Source: Tissierella simiarum
GTDB taxonomy: Bacteria > Bacillota > Clostridia > Tissierellales > Tissierellaceae
DNA: 64,000 nt
Reading direction: 5' to 3'
Assembly (NCBI RefSeq): GCF_018917865.1
Contig: NZ_JAHLPM010000002.1
Span: forward strand, 347,651 to 411,650
Below, one piece after another: positions 50,966 to 60,015 of this stretch (its first letter is position 1; every line of letters begins with the position of its first letter). Both the position numbers and the translations under genes were made by a program. The notes under the pieces are model-generated. The model had not been told where the DNA came from. It worked only from the letters and a program-made list of their open reading frames with translations, and ran no database searches.

Positions 50966-52960
50966 TTGAATACTATTGCATTGGTAGGTAACCCAAATTG
51001 TGGTAAAACCACCTTATTTAATGCTTTAACAGGTTCCAATCAACATGTTGGAAACTGGCCTGGAGTTACTGTAGAAAAGAAAGAAGGAAAATTTAAATAT
51101 AATGATAAACAATATAATGTAGTAGATTTACCTGGGACTTATAGTTTAGGAGCTTATTCTGAGGATGAAGTCGTTGCTAGAGATTTTATATTAAAAGGAA
51201 ATCCTGATGTTGTTATTAATGTTGTGGATGCTACCAATATTGAAAGAAACTTATATTTAACTACTCAACTTTTGGAAATGGGTACTAAAGTTATAGTTGC
51301 TCTAAACATGATGGATGAAGCTGAAATAAAAAATATTAAAATTGATATAGAAAAACTTTCTAAGGGATTAGGAGTTCCTGTTATTGCTACTGTTGCTTCT
51401 AAGAAAAAGGGAATAGAAAATTTAATTAAGGAATCTATCGCCTATATAAATAAAGATAATTCTTTCAGTATGCCTTTTAGCTATGGAGAAAATATCGATA
51501 AAGAGATAAACAATATTAAAGGCTTATTAGTCAATACTCATTTAGAATATCCTCAAGATTGGATTGCAGTAAAGTTATTAGAAGGAGATCAAGATATATA
51601 CAATCTTATAAAATCTAAAGGTCCAGACCATATTAAAGAACGATTAGTCTCCTTGGAAGAAGATGCTGTTGAATATGAGTTAGAAATAGTTGATAAAAGA
51701 TATGATTTTATTGGGAAAGTAGTAAGTAAAAGCGTTTCTAAGCCTTCAGAGGTTATAGATACTAAGACCGATAAAATAGATAAGATTTTAACTCATAAAT
51801 GGTTAGGTCTACCTATATTTGCTCTTATCATGTTTACTATTTTTCAGCTAACTTTTAAGGTAGGTCAAGATTTTCTAGGTGAATATGTTGCTGGAGGAAT
51901 TGAATGGTTAGGTGAAGCCTTAAATGGATTTTTAGTAAGTATAAATTCACCAGAATGGTTAGTTTCTTTTATGACTGAAGGTGTTTTTGGTGGTGTTGGT
52001 GCAGTTCTAGAATTTGTTCCTTTAATTATGGTCCTATATATGTTTATGGGAATACTAGAAGATACAGGTTATATGGCAAGAGCTGCATATGTTATGGATA
52101 GAATTATGAGAGCTTTAGGCTTACACGGAAAAACTTTTATTTCTATGCTAGTAGGATTTGGGTGTAATGTACCTGGAGTTATGGCTACTAGAACTTTAGA
52201 TAGTAAGAAAGATAGAATGATTGCTATGCTTATTAATCCTTTTATGTCTTGTGGAGCTAGGCTTCCTATTTATTTAGTATTTATTGCGGCATTTTTCCCA
52301 AATAAGGGTGGATTAATATTATTTTCAATTTATTTCTTAGGTATTGCTGTTGCATTGCTTATGGGAAAAATTTTCAGCAAAACTTTATTTAAAGGTGAAT
52401 CTTCTTACTTTGTAATGGAACTACCTCCATATAGATTCCCTTCACTAAAAAGTGTATTAAGAAATATGTGGGATAAGGTATGGTCCTTTGTTAGAAGAGC
52501 AGGAACTACTATATTTGTTGTAGTTACTATACTTTGGATTTTAGCAGTTATACCTTTTGGAGTTGAACCTTACAGTCAAGGTAGTGTTCTTGGAAAGATA
52601 GGTACTATTATAGCTCCTATATTTAAGCCTGCTGGTTTTGGTACTTGGGAAGCTTCTGTAAGTTTATTTGCTGGTATAGTAGCTAAAGAAGCTGTAGTAG
52701 CTACCTTAGGTATGGTATATGCAGGAGTTGAAGAAGGCAGCCAGCTTATAGCTGCTATTCAAGGTGCTTTCACTCCTTTAACTGCTATGTCCTTCATGGT
52801 AATGACTCTTTTATATACACCTTGTGCAGCAGTAATAGGTACTGTTAAAAGAGAAACTAACTCTACAAAATGGGCAGTATTTACAGCAGTTTACACCTTC
52901 TTAATTGGCTGGATCGGTGCTGTTATTGTATTCCAAGTAGGAAAGTTATTAGGATTTTAG
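50966..52960 (+). CDS. feoB: Ferrous iron transporter FeoB
   Basis: This 664-aa Fe(II) importer has an N-terminal G domain: G1 GNPNCGKTTLFNALTG, G2 HVGNWPGVTVEKKEG, G3 DLPGTYSLGAYS, G4 NMMD. A GDI-like helical spacer leads to membrane gates (GFGCNVPGVMATRTLDSKKD, CGARLPIYLVFIAAFF, TPCAAVIGTVKRE). The start is TTG 50966 after AAAGGAGGGA; no better ATG exists. The G and gate motifs are intact. Length is on the short side of the family. Confidence 0.97.
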   Translation: MNTIALVGNPNCGKTTLFNALTGSNQHVGNWPGVTVEKKEGKFKYNDKQYNVVDLPGTYSLGAYSEDEVVARDFILKGNPDVVINVVDATNIERNLYLTTQLLEMGTKVIVALNMMDEAEIKNIKIDIEKLSKGLGVPVIATVASKKKGIENLIKESIAYINKDNSFSMPFSYGENIDKEINNIKGLLVNTHLEYPQDWIAVKLLEGDQDIYNLIKSKGPDHIKERLVSLEEDAVEYELEIVDKRYDFIGKVVSKSVSKPSEVIDTKTDKIDKILTHKWLGLPIFALIMFTIFQLTFKVGQDFLGEYVAGGIEWLGEALNGFLVSINSPEWLVSFMTEGVFGGVGAVLEFVPLIMVLYMFMGILEDTGYMARAAYVMDRIMRALGLHGKTFISMLVGFGCNVPGVMATRTLDSKKDRMIAMLINPFMSCGARLPIYLVFIAAFFPNKGGLILFSIYFLGIAVALLMGKIFSKTLFKGESSYFVMELPPYRFPSLKSVLRNMWDKVWSFVRRAGTTIFVVVTILWILAVIPFGVEPYSQGSVLGKIGTIIAPIFKPAGFGTWEASVSLFAGIVAKEAVVATLGMVYAGVEEGSQLIAAIQGAFTPLTAMSFMVMTLLYTPCAAVIGTVKRETNSTKWAVFTAVYTFLIGWIGAVIVFQVGKLLGF

Positions 52961-52972
52961 GGAGATGATCTC

Positions 52973-53233
52973 ATGCTTAAAGATGTTTTAAAGGAGATAA
53001 ATGAATCTAAAGTTTTTTCTAAGACTTTGATAAGTAAAAACTTAAACATAAATGAAGCACTAGTTGAAGATGCTATAAATCAATTAATCCGAATGGGTTA
53101 TATTGTTGAAGATACAGGTTCACCTACTTGCCAACATAAGTGCAGTGGTTGTTCTACAAGTAGTTGTTCTACCACATCTTTGAAAACAGTAAGTATTACA
53201 GATAAAGGGAAAAAACTATTACGAAATCTTTAG
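52973..53233 (+). CDS. FeoC-like winged-helix protein
   Basis: This 86-aa protein has a winged-helix part (LKEINESKVFSKTLISKNLN, INQLIRMGYIVEDTG) and a Cys cluster CQHKCSGCSTSSC, as in FeoC-type proteins that may bind an Fe-S cluster or metal and control FeoB. It is 12 bp after feoB, with ribosome site GGGAGAT. Last gene of the feo operon, followed by a strong terminator. Confidence 0.85.
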   Translation: MLKDVLKEINESKVFSKTLISKNLNINEALVEDAINQLIRMGYIVEDTGSPTCQHKCSGCSTSSCSTTSLKTVSITDKGKKLLRNL

Positions 53234-53235
53234 GA

Positions 53236-53284
53236 AAAATAAAGAGTTAAAGAGGTTAGACCTCTTTTAGCTCTTTATTTTTTA
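53236..53284 (+). terminator. feo operon terminator
   Basis: Nested stem AAATAAAGAG / CTCTTTATTT with inner AGAGGT / ACCTCT, then TTTTT. Confidence 0.85.
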
Positions 53285-53337
53285 ATAAGTTCTATAAAAT
53301 TACCAGATAATAGTTAAAAAATATTTCATTAATTTAC

Positions 53338-53366
53338 TTGACTAAAGCAATGCGGTGGCATATAAT
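53338..53366 (+). promoter_or_regulatory. Promoter of the candidate non-coding RNA
   Basis: TTGACT (53338-53343), 17-bp spacer, TATAAT (53361-53366). Predicted start near 53373. The next protein gene begins 475 bp later, after a terminator. Confidence 0.8.
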
Positions 53367-53372
53367 TAAATT

Positions 53373-53756
53373 AAATAGAACTATAACATATGTCAACCTA
53401 ATGGTTTCACCAAGCTTAAAGTTTCAATTAAGTTCCTCAAGTAATTAGATTAAGTAACTAGTAAGCTAAAAAATATTAAACTGCGAATCAGTATATCATT
53501 AGTAAAAATTTAGTATCGGAAAACAAGTCAACTGGTAGTATTTGATTAAGTATTTAATTATCGCAAAAATGGTCGTTAAGTTACAAGTAGATTTTAATAA
53601 AGACTTATAGTAATTTGACATTAAGGAGTGTTAGATAGCATATTGGAAATTGTTATTGCATCAAAACTAAAAGGTTGTCATATTTATAATAAGTTCTATT
53701 TAAATTGACGGGTGGTTTCTAAGAAGTAAAAGAAATTGCCCGTCAATAATTTTTTG
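53373..53756 (+). ncRNA. Candidate large structured non-coding RNA
   Basis: The unit runs from a near-consensus promoter to an intrinsic terminator (TTGACGGG 53705-53712 / CCCGTCAA 53739-53746, then TTTTTT). Its ends pair: TTAAATAGAAC (53371-53381) with GTTCTATTTAA (53693-53703), then TATAA, ATATG and CAACC with their partners down to GGTTG at 53673, about 26 bp with small bulges. No ORF longer than about 15 codons has a ribosome site. I could not match tmRNA, RNase P or 6S RNA. A MITE with terminal inverted repeats is the alternative. Confidence 0.65.
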
Positions 53757-53847
53757 TACTATTTTATGGATTCCTAAGCCTTGTATTGAATTTTATAGAG
53801 TATAAGAATATAATTAAGGTAACAATATTTAAAAAGGAGACTTTGTA

Positions 53848-55302
53848 ATGACTAATATAGACTGGAAGGATAAAAAGAACCTTACCATGCTAGCTGATTT
53901 TTACGAGTTCACTATGGCTAACGGTTATTTAGAAAACGACATGGAAGGTCAAATAGCCTATTTTGATATGTTTTTTAGAGCTATTCCTGACGACGGCGGC
54001 TTTGCTATAATGGCTGGTGTTGAGCAGCTTATGGGCTATTTGAAAAATCTTCGCTTCAATAATGATGATATTGAATATTTTAGAAGTAAAAATATGTTTG
54101 AAGAAAAGTTTTTAAATTACCTTAAAGATTTTAAATTTGAATGTGACGTATGGGCCATTCCTGAAGGTACTCCTATATTTCCTCAGGAACCTATCGTTAT
54201 AGTTAGAGGTCCAGTTATACAAGCTCAACTTATTGAAACTATGGTTCTTTTAACTATAAACCATCAAAGTTTAATTGCTACTAAAGCTAATAGAATAGTT
54301 AGAGCTGCCAACGGTCGTCCTGTCATGGAATTTGGTTCTAGAAGAGCCCAAGGCTATGAAGGCGCAATTTTAGGTGCAAGAGCTGCATATATTGGAGGAA
54401 GTATTGGTACTGCTTGTACTATAGTAGATAGAGATTTTGATATTCCTGCACTAGGTACTATGGCTCATAGTTGGATTCAAATGTTCCCTACAGAACTAGA
54501 TTCTTTTAAAGCCTATGCTAAAATTTATCCTAATAATTGTATCTTATTAGTAGATACATACAATGTTTTAAAAAGCGGTGTTCCAAATGCTATTAAAACT
54601 TTTGATGAAGAAGTGATTCCTCGTGGTTTTAGACCTAAAGGTATTAGAATAGATAGTGGAGACATTGCCTATTTATCAAAAGAAGCTAGAAAAATGCTAG
54701 ACGAAGCAGGCTATGAAGATTGTCCTATTGTTGCTTCCAGTAGTTTAGATGAATATGTTATAAGAGATTTATTAAATCAAGGAGCTAAAATAGACTCCTT
54801 TGGTGTTGGAGAAAGACTTATTACTGCTAGGTCCGAACCCGTTTTTGGTGGAGTATATAAATTAACTGCTGTTGAAGCAGATGGCAGGGTTGTCCCTAAA
54901 ATTAAAGTAAGTGAAAATGTAGGAAAAATAACTACTCCTGGATTTAAGCAAGTTTATAGATTGTTTGATAAAAAATCAAAAAAAGCTATTGCTGATGTAG
55001 TAACTTTACACGATGAAGTAATAGATGAAAGTAAAACCTATGAAATATTTCATCCTTTATATACTTGGAAAAGAAAAACCCTGAAAAATTTTTATGCAGA
55101 GAAATTGTTAGTTCAAATATTTGATAAGGGAAATTGTACTTATGACAGCCCTAGTGTATATGATATAAGAGAATATTGTAAAGAGCAGATAGATACTCTT
55201 TGGGATGAAGTTAAAAGATTTGAAAATCCTCATGAATATTTTGTTGACCTATCCAAACCTTTATGGGATATTAAAGATCAACTTTTAAAGGAACATAAAT
55301 AA
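53848..55302 (+). CDS. pncB: Nicotinate phosphoribosyltransferase
   Basis: This 484-aa enzyme makes nicotinate mononucleotide from nicotinate and PRPP (NAD salvage). Typical stretches are MLADFYEFTMANGYLENDME at the start, EFGSRRAQGYEGAILGARAA, GTMAHSWIQMFPTELDSFKA with the catalytic His, and GIRIDSGDIAYLSKEARKML. Length fits the Bacillus-type enzyme. GGAG precedes ATG 53848. Monocistronic, with a terminator after it. It is separated from the ncRNA unit by a terminator, so no cis control is evident. Confidence 0.95.
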   Translation: MTNIDWKDKKNLTMLADFYEFTMANGYLENDMEGQIAYFDMFFRAIPDDGGFAIMAGVEQLMGYLKNLRFNNDDIEYFRSKNMFEEKFLNYLKDFKFECDVWAIPEGTPIFPQEPIVIVRGPVIQAQLIETMVLLTINHQSLIATKANRIVRAANGRPVMEFGSRRAQGYEGAILGARAAYIGGSIGTACTIVDRDFDIPALGTMAHSWIQMFPTELDSFKAYAKIYPNNCILLVDTYNVLKSGVPNAIKTFDEEVIPRGFRPKGIRIDSGDIAYLSKEARKMLDEAGYEDCPIVASSSLDEYVIRDLLNQGAKIDSFGVGERLITARSEPVFGGVYKLTAVEADGRVVPKIKVSENVGKITTPGFKQVYRLFDKKSKKAIADVVTLHDEVIDESKTYEIFHPLYTWKRKTLKNFYAEKLLVQIFDKGNCTYDSPSVYDIREYCKEQIDTLWDEVKRFENPHEYFVDLSKPLWDIKDQLLKEHK

Positions 55303-55327
55303 AAGGGAGAAAAATTCTCCCTTTTTT
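55301..55327. terminator. Terminator of pncB
   Basis: AAAAGGGAGAA / TTCTCCCTTTT with T-run. It may also serve the convergent chemoreceptor gene. Confidence 0.85.
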
Positions 55328-55394
55328 ATATTCCTTTAAAATATAGATTCTCTTAGAATAGCTTTCTATGAAATATATTCCATTAGAAGCTTCT

Positions 55395-57476
55395 TTATAA
55401 TTTAAATTTATGAACTAGTTCACTTAAATTTTCTATTATTAAAGCCAAATTATCTGCATTAGCAGATATGGTTTCCATTGTAGCTGCTTGTTCTTCCATA
55501 GAAGCCGATAGTTCTTCTGTTGAAGCTGCTGCCTCTTCAGTTATTGAAGATATGCTTTGAATAGCTAGTACCACATCGCCTTTTTCCTTATCTACAATGT
55601 TTAAATTTGCTCCTAACTCTTCTATAGCTTCCATAGCAGTTAATATAGATAGGTATATTTCTTCAAAGGCTTTCTTAGATTCATCCAAAGATTCACTTGC
55701 ATCTTTTAACGCTTCCTCTGACATACTCATGTTTTCTTTTGTAGTCCCAACTTCATATTGAATATCATTCAATATCTCTTCTATAGTTTTAGTGGCATCT
55801 CCTGTTTGTTCAGATAATTTTCTTATCTCCTCGGCTACTACCGCAAATCCTCTGCCTGCCTCTCCTGCTCTAGCTGCTTCTATAGCTGCATTTAACGCTA
55901 GTAAATTAGTTTGTTCCGAAATACCTACTATAGTATTTAATATATTTCCGATGGATTGAGACTTATATAGTAGAGAATTAATATTTTCTGATAATATATT
56001 AGATGATTTAATTGTTATATTGAATTTATCCACCATGCTATTCATGGTTTCTGATCCCTCTTGATTTATTCTTTGAGCTCTGTTAGAGCTTTCTATTACT
56101 ATTTCTCCATTTTCTACTGCCACTTTTATTTCCCCAGCTAATCTATTTAACTTTTCTGAACTCATTTCTACATCTTCAGCTTGTTCCATAGAAGCTTGTG
56201 CTAATTCTTCTATAGTTTTTGCTACATCGTTTATAGACTGACTACTTTCCCTAGTAGCTGAATTTAATCCATGGACATTTTCAACAACATCCTCAGTAGT
56301 TTCTTCTATAGTTCTTATTATCTTTCTTATTTCTTCTCTTAAAATAACTGTTGCCCTAAGAATAGTACCTAATTCGTCTTTCCTATTTAATATATCTTTT
56401 ATTTTCTTAGTTTCTTCTATATCTCTTAGATCTAATTGAGATGTTGTATCCAATATTTCAGTTACCAATATTATTGGATTAGAAATTCTTTTTCCTAAAG
56501 CTATAGATATAAATATAGTTAGTATAATTGCTATACCCATAACGGCTGATATAATATAAATAGTGTTATTCATGTCTTCCAATATTTCATCTTTAGAAAC
56601 AGTTAAAACTATAACTTTATCACCATGTAGCTTTGAAAAGGTCATAATTTTCCCTTCCCCACTAAAATGAGTATCTATTATACCTGAATCCCTACTTCCT
56701 ATTTCATCAGCAATATAACTGTATTTCCCATTATCTATAGTATTTAAATTACTATTACTGTCTAAGCTAGGATGAATCAAATAGTCATAATCTTTGCTAA
56801 GTAAAAAAGCATAGCCAGTATCATATAACTTTATATCTTCAACCCTCTCTTTTAATGTTTCTACACTTAAATCTATACCTACTACTCCAATAGGTATGTT
56901 ATCCACCATAATAGGTTTTGTATAGCTCATTATATAGAAATTAGTCTCCTCATTTACATAAGGGTCTCCCCAAGAAGCTGCTCCAGAATTAATTGTATTA
57001 TAATACCATGCAACTGCAGGATCACTTGGGTCTTTGCTAGAAAGTTCAGTATTAGGTACATGTTTAATATCACCGCTTATATCTCCCAAATACCATACTC
57101 CTTCTGTCTTTCCCGTATATTTAGGATCAAAAACTATATATACTCCAAGACAGTCTTTAGTTTCTTTAGTGATTCTTTCAATTATAGGATCTAAGGTAGT
57201 ATTTACATATCTACTGAGATACCCCTCTTCTCTTAATTTTGTCATATCAATAGTTCCATCCATAAATTGATATAAATTAGAAACTGTCGTTTCATATAAA
57301 ATTAGCTCTTCATTAAAATCTCTTGAATAGGTTAAAGCTTTTTCCAAAAGATTAGCTTTAGTTTCCTTTTCTATAACGTTTATACTCCTAATTATACTTG
57401 TACTTCCAACTATTGTAGCCATAACTACAGAACAGATTAATACTGTTAGTACAATTCTTGTACCAATTTTTTTCAT
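55395..57476 (-). CDS. Methyl-accepting chemotaxis protein with dCache domain
   Basis: This 693-aa receptor has a membrane helix (about 10-30), an extracellular double-Cache domain (residues about 35-300; [20 protein letters not shown] and [20 protein letters not shown]), a second helix (about 305-328), HAMP, and a long signalling domain with the hairpin tip [20 protein letters not shown] followed by [19 protein letters not shown]. The ligand is probably a small metabolite such as an amino acid. GGGAGG precedes ATG 57476. It would signal to CheA/CheW encoded elsewhere. Confidence 0.95.
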   Translation of the reverse strand: MKKIGTRIVLTVLICSVVMATIVGSTSIIRSINVIEKETKANLLEKALTYSRDFNEELILYETTVSNLYQFMDGTIDMTKLREEGYLSRYVNTTLDPIIERITKETKDCLGVYIVFDPKYTGKTEGVWYLGDISGDIKHVPNTELSSKDPSDPAVAWYYNTINSGAASWGDPYVNEETNFYIMSYTKPIMVDNIPIGVVGIDLSVETLKERVEDIKLYDTGYAFLLSKDYDYLIHPSLDSNSNLNTIDNGKYSYIADEIGSRDSGIIDTHFSGEGKIMTFSKLHGDKVIVLTVSKDEILEDMNNTIYIISAVMGIAIILTIFISIALGKRISNPIILVTEILDTTSQLDLRDIEETKKIKDILNRKDELGTILRATVILREEIRKIIRTIEETTEDVVENVHGLNSATRESSQSINDVAKTIEELAQASMEQAEDVEMSSEKLNRLAGEIKVAVENGEIVIESSNRAQRINQEGSETMNSMVDKFNITIKSSNILSENINSLLYKSQSIGNILNTIVGISEQTNLLALNAAIEAARAGEAGRGFAVVAEEIRKLSEQTGDATKTIEEILNDIQYEVGTTKENMSMSEEALKDASESLDESKKAFEEIYLSILTAMEAIEELGANLNIVDKEKGDVVLAIQSISSITEEAAASTEELSASMEEQAATMETISANADNLALIIENLSELVHKFKL

Positions 57477-57580
57477 TATTTCTTCCCTCCCGTTTTAAAA
57501 AAAGACACAATTCGACATTTTCACTAGAATATTATCGACATTTTTTTTAAAACGTCTACTTACCTTTCAAAAATCTTTTT

Positions 57581-57695
57581 ATAAAAAAAGCTTCTAAAGA
57601 AACGTTTCAAGGTAGCTTTTTTTAAAACTCATTTAGGTCAGAACAAATTCCTACATTGAAAAAAGAAAAAAGTAGAACTTTCCTATTCGTTATAA
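57581..57695 (+). repeat. Dispersed 110-bp repeat, copy 2
   Basis: ATAAAAAAAGCTTCTAAAGA ... GTAGCTTTTTTTAAAACTCA ... AGTAGAACTTTCCTATTCGT matches copy 1 at 50317-50426 over nearly its whole length. It lies between the chemoreceptor and the DUF4129-like gene, in sequence without genes. Confidence 0.8.
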
Positions 57696-57721
57696 CAAAA
57701 TCTCCATAATACCTATGGAGA

Positions 57722-58933
57722 TTAAATGTTTTTATATATATCTTTTATTTTTTTTACTGTACTCTCATCTACTTCTTTTCTACCATAGCGTGTTTCTATA
57801 TATATTTCCCTAATTTCCTTAATATTGTCTCTTTGAAATTTTTCTTCTGCTTTATTATTTACTTCTAGAGAAGTATCGTAAGACTCTATAGGAATGTTAG
57901 ATTTTTTTAGTTTTATCAAATATTTCTTATAATAATACCTTACCTGTTCCTTTAAATTTTTAGGTTTAAGTATCCTTTTTCTCTTTTTTCTCTTCTCTTT
58001 TTCTGGTCTTATTATGTATTCTCTTTCTTCTATATAATCTAAAGTTACTTTCTCTTTTTGTCCTCTATTTCTAACAAACCAGTATAAAATAAGTATAACT
58101 ACTATAATTAACCCTATTTTAATACCAACATCTATAATTTTTTTCAGTACTTCAGGAGAGCTCTTGGTTTCCTCTATTATATCTTCAAAGTTATGAGGTT
58201 CTTGAATTTGTTTTTTTAAATCTTTAATATAATTTTTATCTAGTCGATTAGATATATTTTGAATAATGCTATTAAAGAATTGACCAATATAGATTAAAGG
58301 ATAATAAAGAATTTTAAATATTATATCCATGATAAAAATATATACTGACCTTATACATAGGAAAATCTTGTTTCTGACCTCTTCCAATATAAGAATAAAA
58401 GATAATATACTGATTCCAATAATATAACATCTATTTGTATTCTTTATATTATCCAAGTTCATTGAATGTTCAATATGTCTTAAACTTCTTATAAGCACTA
58501 TTGTAGATATGAAATAGATTATTATAAAAGGAACTGAATTACTTATAAATATATCTATTATTCCAAAGACAAAGGAAATAAAGAGAAGCCCGAGAAAGAA
58601 ATAAAGACTTTTCTTTAATTTACTTCCATAGGTTAAATAACTAGAATTTAATAAACCGTTATTTATATAAATATATATAAATAACAAAGTTAAAAATATA
58701 AAAACTCTGCTACTAAAAGTATTTTTAAATATAAGAGGAACTATTAACAATAGTATGATCCCTTTATATATAGGTTTTTTCTTATATACCTTTACAAATA
58801 AAAAAGATACTATTATTGTCCATAGATACATAAAAAAGAACATATTAAGTTTTGTAAATGGAAAAAAGTAAGTTAATAAACTAAAAAGGAAGGATACTAG
58901 GCTAATAATTTCTAACAAAATAATCTCATTCAT
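57722..58933 (-). CDS. Membrane protein with DUF4129-like C terminus
   Basis: This 403-aa protein has about seven membrane helices in the first 225 residues, a soluble loop, one more helix (about 272-290) and a basic C-terminal part (EQVRYYYKKYLIKLKKSNIP, IREIYIETRYGRKEVDESTV) resembling DUF4129. It ends the MoxR-DUF58 operon, where a transglutaminase-like membrane protein normally sits. The transglutaminase domain with its Cys-His-Asp triad is absent. GGAGG precedes ATG 58933. Role unknown, perhaps envelope assembly. Confidence 0.7.
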   Translation of the reverse strand: MNEIILLEIISLVSFLFSLLTYFFPFTKLNMFFFMYLWTIIVSFLFVKVYKKKPIYKGIILLLIVPLIFKNTFSSRVFIFLTLLFIYIYINNGLLNSSYLTYGSKLKKSLYFFLGLLFISFVFGIIDIFISNSVPFIIIYFISTIVLIRSLRHIEHSMNLDNIKNTNRCYIIGISILSFILILEEVRNKIFLCIRSVYIFIMDIIFKILYYPLIYIGQFFNSIIQNISNRLDKNYIKDLKKQIQEPHNFEDIIEETKSSPEVLKKIIDVGIKIGLIIVVILILYWFVRNRGQKEKVTLDYIEEREYIIRPEKEKRKKRKRILKPKNLKEQVRYYYKKYLIKLKKSNIPIESYDTSLEVNNKAEEKFQRDNIKEIREIYIETRYGRKEVDESTVKKIKDIYKNI

Positions 58934-58935
58934 AT

Positions 58936-60006
58936 TTATCCCTCCACATACTTTATAATATTATTACTTAATCTATTTAAATTTTCTTCTTGAAGAGAAA
59001 TAACTACTACTCTATTAGCGGTTTTAGTTAAAACGTTAATAGGTTCTATATATGAAGAAAAGATCTTTGGAGTCACTACTACAAAAGTAGTGTGATTACC
59101 TTTTCTCTTTAGAAAGTATTCCAGAAGTGCTTCAAAAGGCATAGAAGCTCCATAACTAATTTTAGACAAAGTTTCAAGGAGATAATTTAAGTGATTCTGT
59201 CCTACCTTTGGATAATAGTTTTGTTTTTCATTAATATTAATTCCATAGGCATTAGTAGTAAAGCCATAAGGGATCTTTTCTTCTTCTAATTCTTCCATAA
59301 GCCCTCTACATAAAGATATACTTTTTTCTAAAACATCTTCATTGATTCCGACCCAAAAAGGTTTCATGCTCTCTACATTTAGAAGTATTAATACACTATT
59401 ATCTGTAGTAAAATCGAAATTTCTAACCATAAGCTGTCCATATTTTAAAGAAGAAGGCCAATGTATGTATCTTTCTGGTTCATATCCAGTATATTCTCTT
59501 ATTCCTATTGTCATCAAGGGATCATCAATAATCCATCTTTTTACAGATATAGGTCCGTTGAAATTGCCATAGGGTACTACAGCTTCTTGAAGTTTCAGAC
59601 TTTTAGGTAAAACTAGCACCTCTTGTAAAAACTCTATTCCTTTACGCTCCATATTAAATCCAGCAAAATCCCCTATTCCTAAAACTACATTTCTTAAAAA
59701 ATATGCACCTCTTTTATTTCCACTCAAATTATATGTTCTCTTAACCCTTTGATAAGGCATTATAAAGAGATTATAGTTATAATTCTCTATCCCTAAAGCC
59801 TTAGGATATTTCTCTTCTACTTGTAAAAAAGTTATTGGCAACATTTTTCTATTTTCAATAGTAGTAGTTATTTGAAATTCTTCTCCTATTTCTACAGTCT
59901 TCTTGGATATTTCTCTTTTATAAGTCAGATTAAATAAACCATATTTCATAGTTAATTTATTGAGAATATGAGTAAATATTATAAGAACTAATAAAAATCT
60001 CAACAT
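58936..60006 (-). CDS. DUF58 domain protein
   Basis: This 356-aa protein has one N-terminal membrane helix (LRFLLVLIIFTHILNKL), a beta-rich domain, and the DUF58 vWA-like core: IGIREYTGYEPERYIHWPSS, then ILLNVESMKPFWVGINEDVL. DUF58 proteins are standard partners of MoxR AAA+ ATPases. The start at 60006 is preceded by AGGTG; earlier GTG and ATG codons overlap that site. It runs directly from moxR (60016) and is followed after 2 bp by the next membrane protein. Confidence 0.88.
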   Translation of the reverse strand: MLRFLLVLIIFTHILNKLTMKYGLFNLTYKREISKKTVEIGEEFQITTTIENRKMLPITFLQVEEKYPKALGIENYNYNLFIMPYQRVKRTYNLSGNKRGAYFLRNVVLGIGDFAGFNMERKGIEFLQEVLVLPKSLKLQEAVVPYGNFNGPISVKRWIIDDPLMTIGIREYTGYEPERYIHWPSSLKYGQLMVRNFDFTTDNSVLILLNVESMKPFWVGINEDVLEKSISLCRGLMEELEEEKIPYGFTTNAYGININEKQNYYPKVGQNHLNYLLETLSKISYGASMPFEALLEYFLKRKGNHTTFVVVTPKIFSSYIEPINVLTKTANRVVVISLQEENLNRLSNNIIKYVEG

Positions 60007-60015
60007 ACCCATCAC

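Noticed and set aside
53373..53756. tmRNA, RNase P RNA or 6S RNA
   Set aside because: No tRNA-like CCA end or tag ORF, no GAGGAAAGTCC-type core, and too long for 6S.
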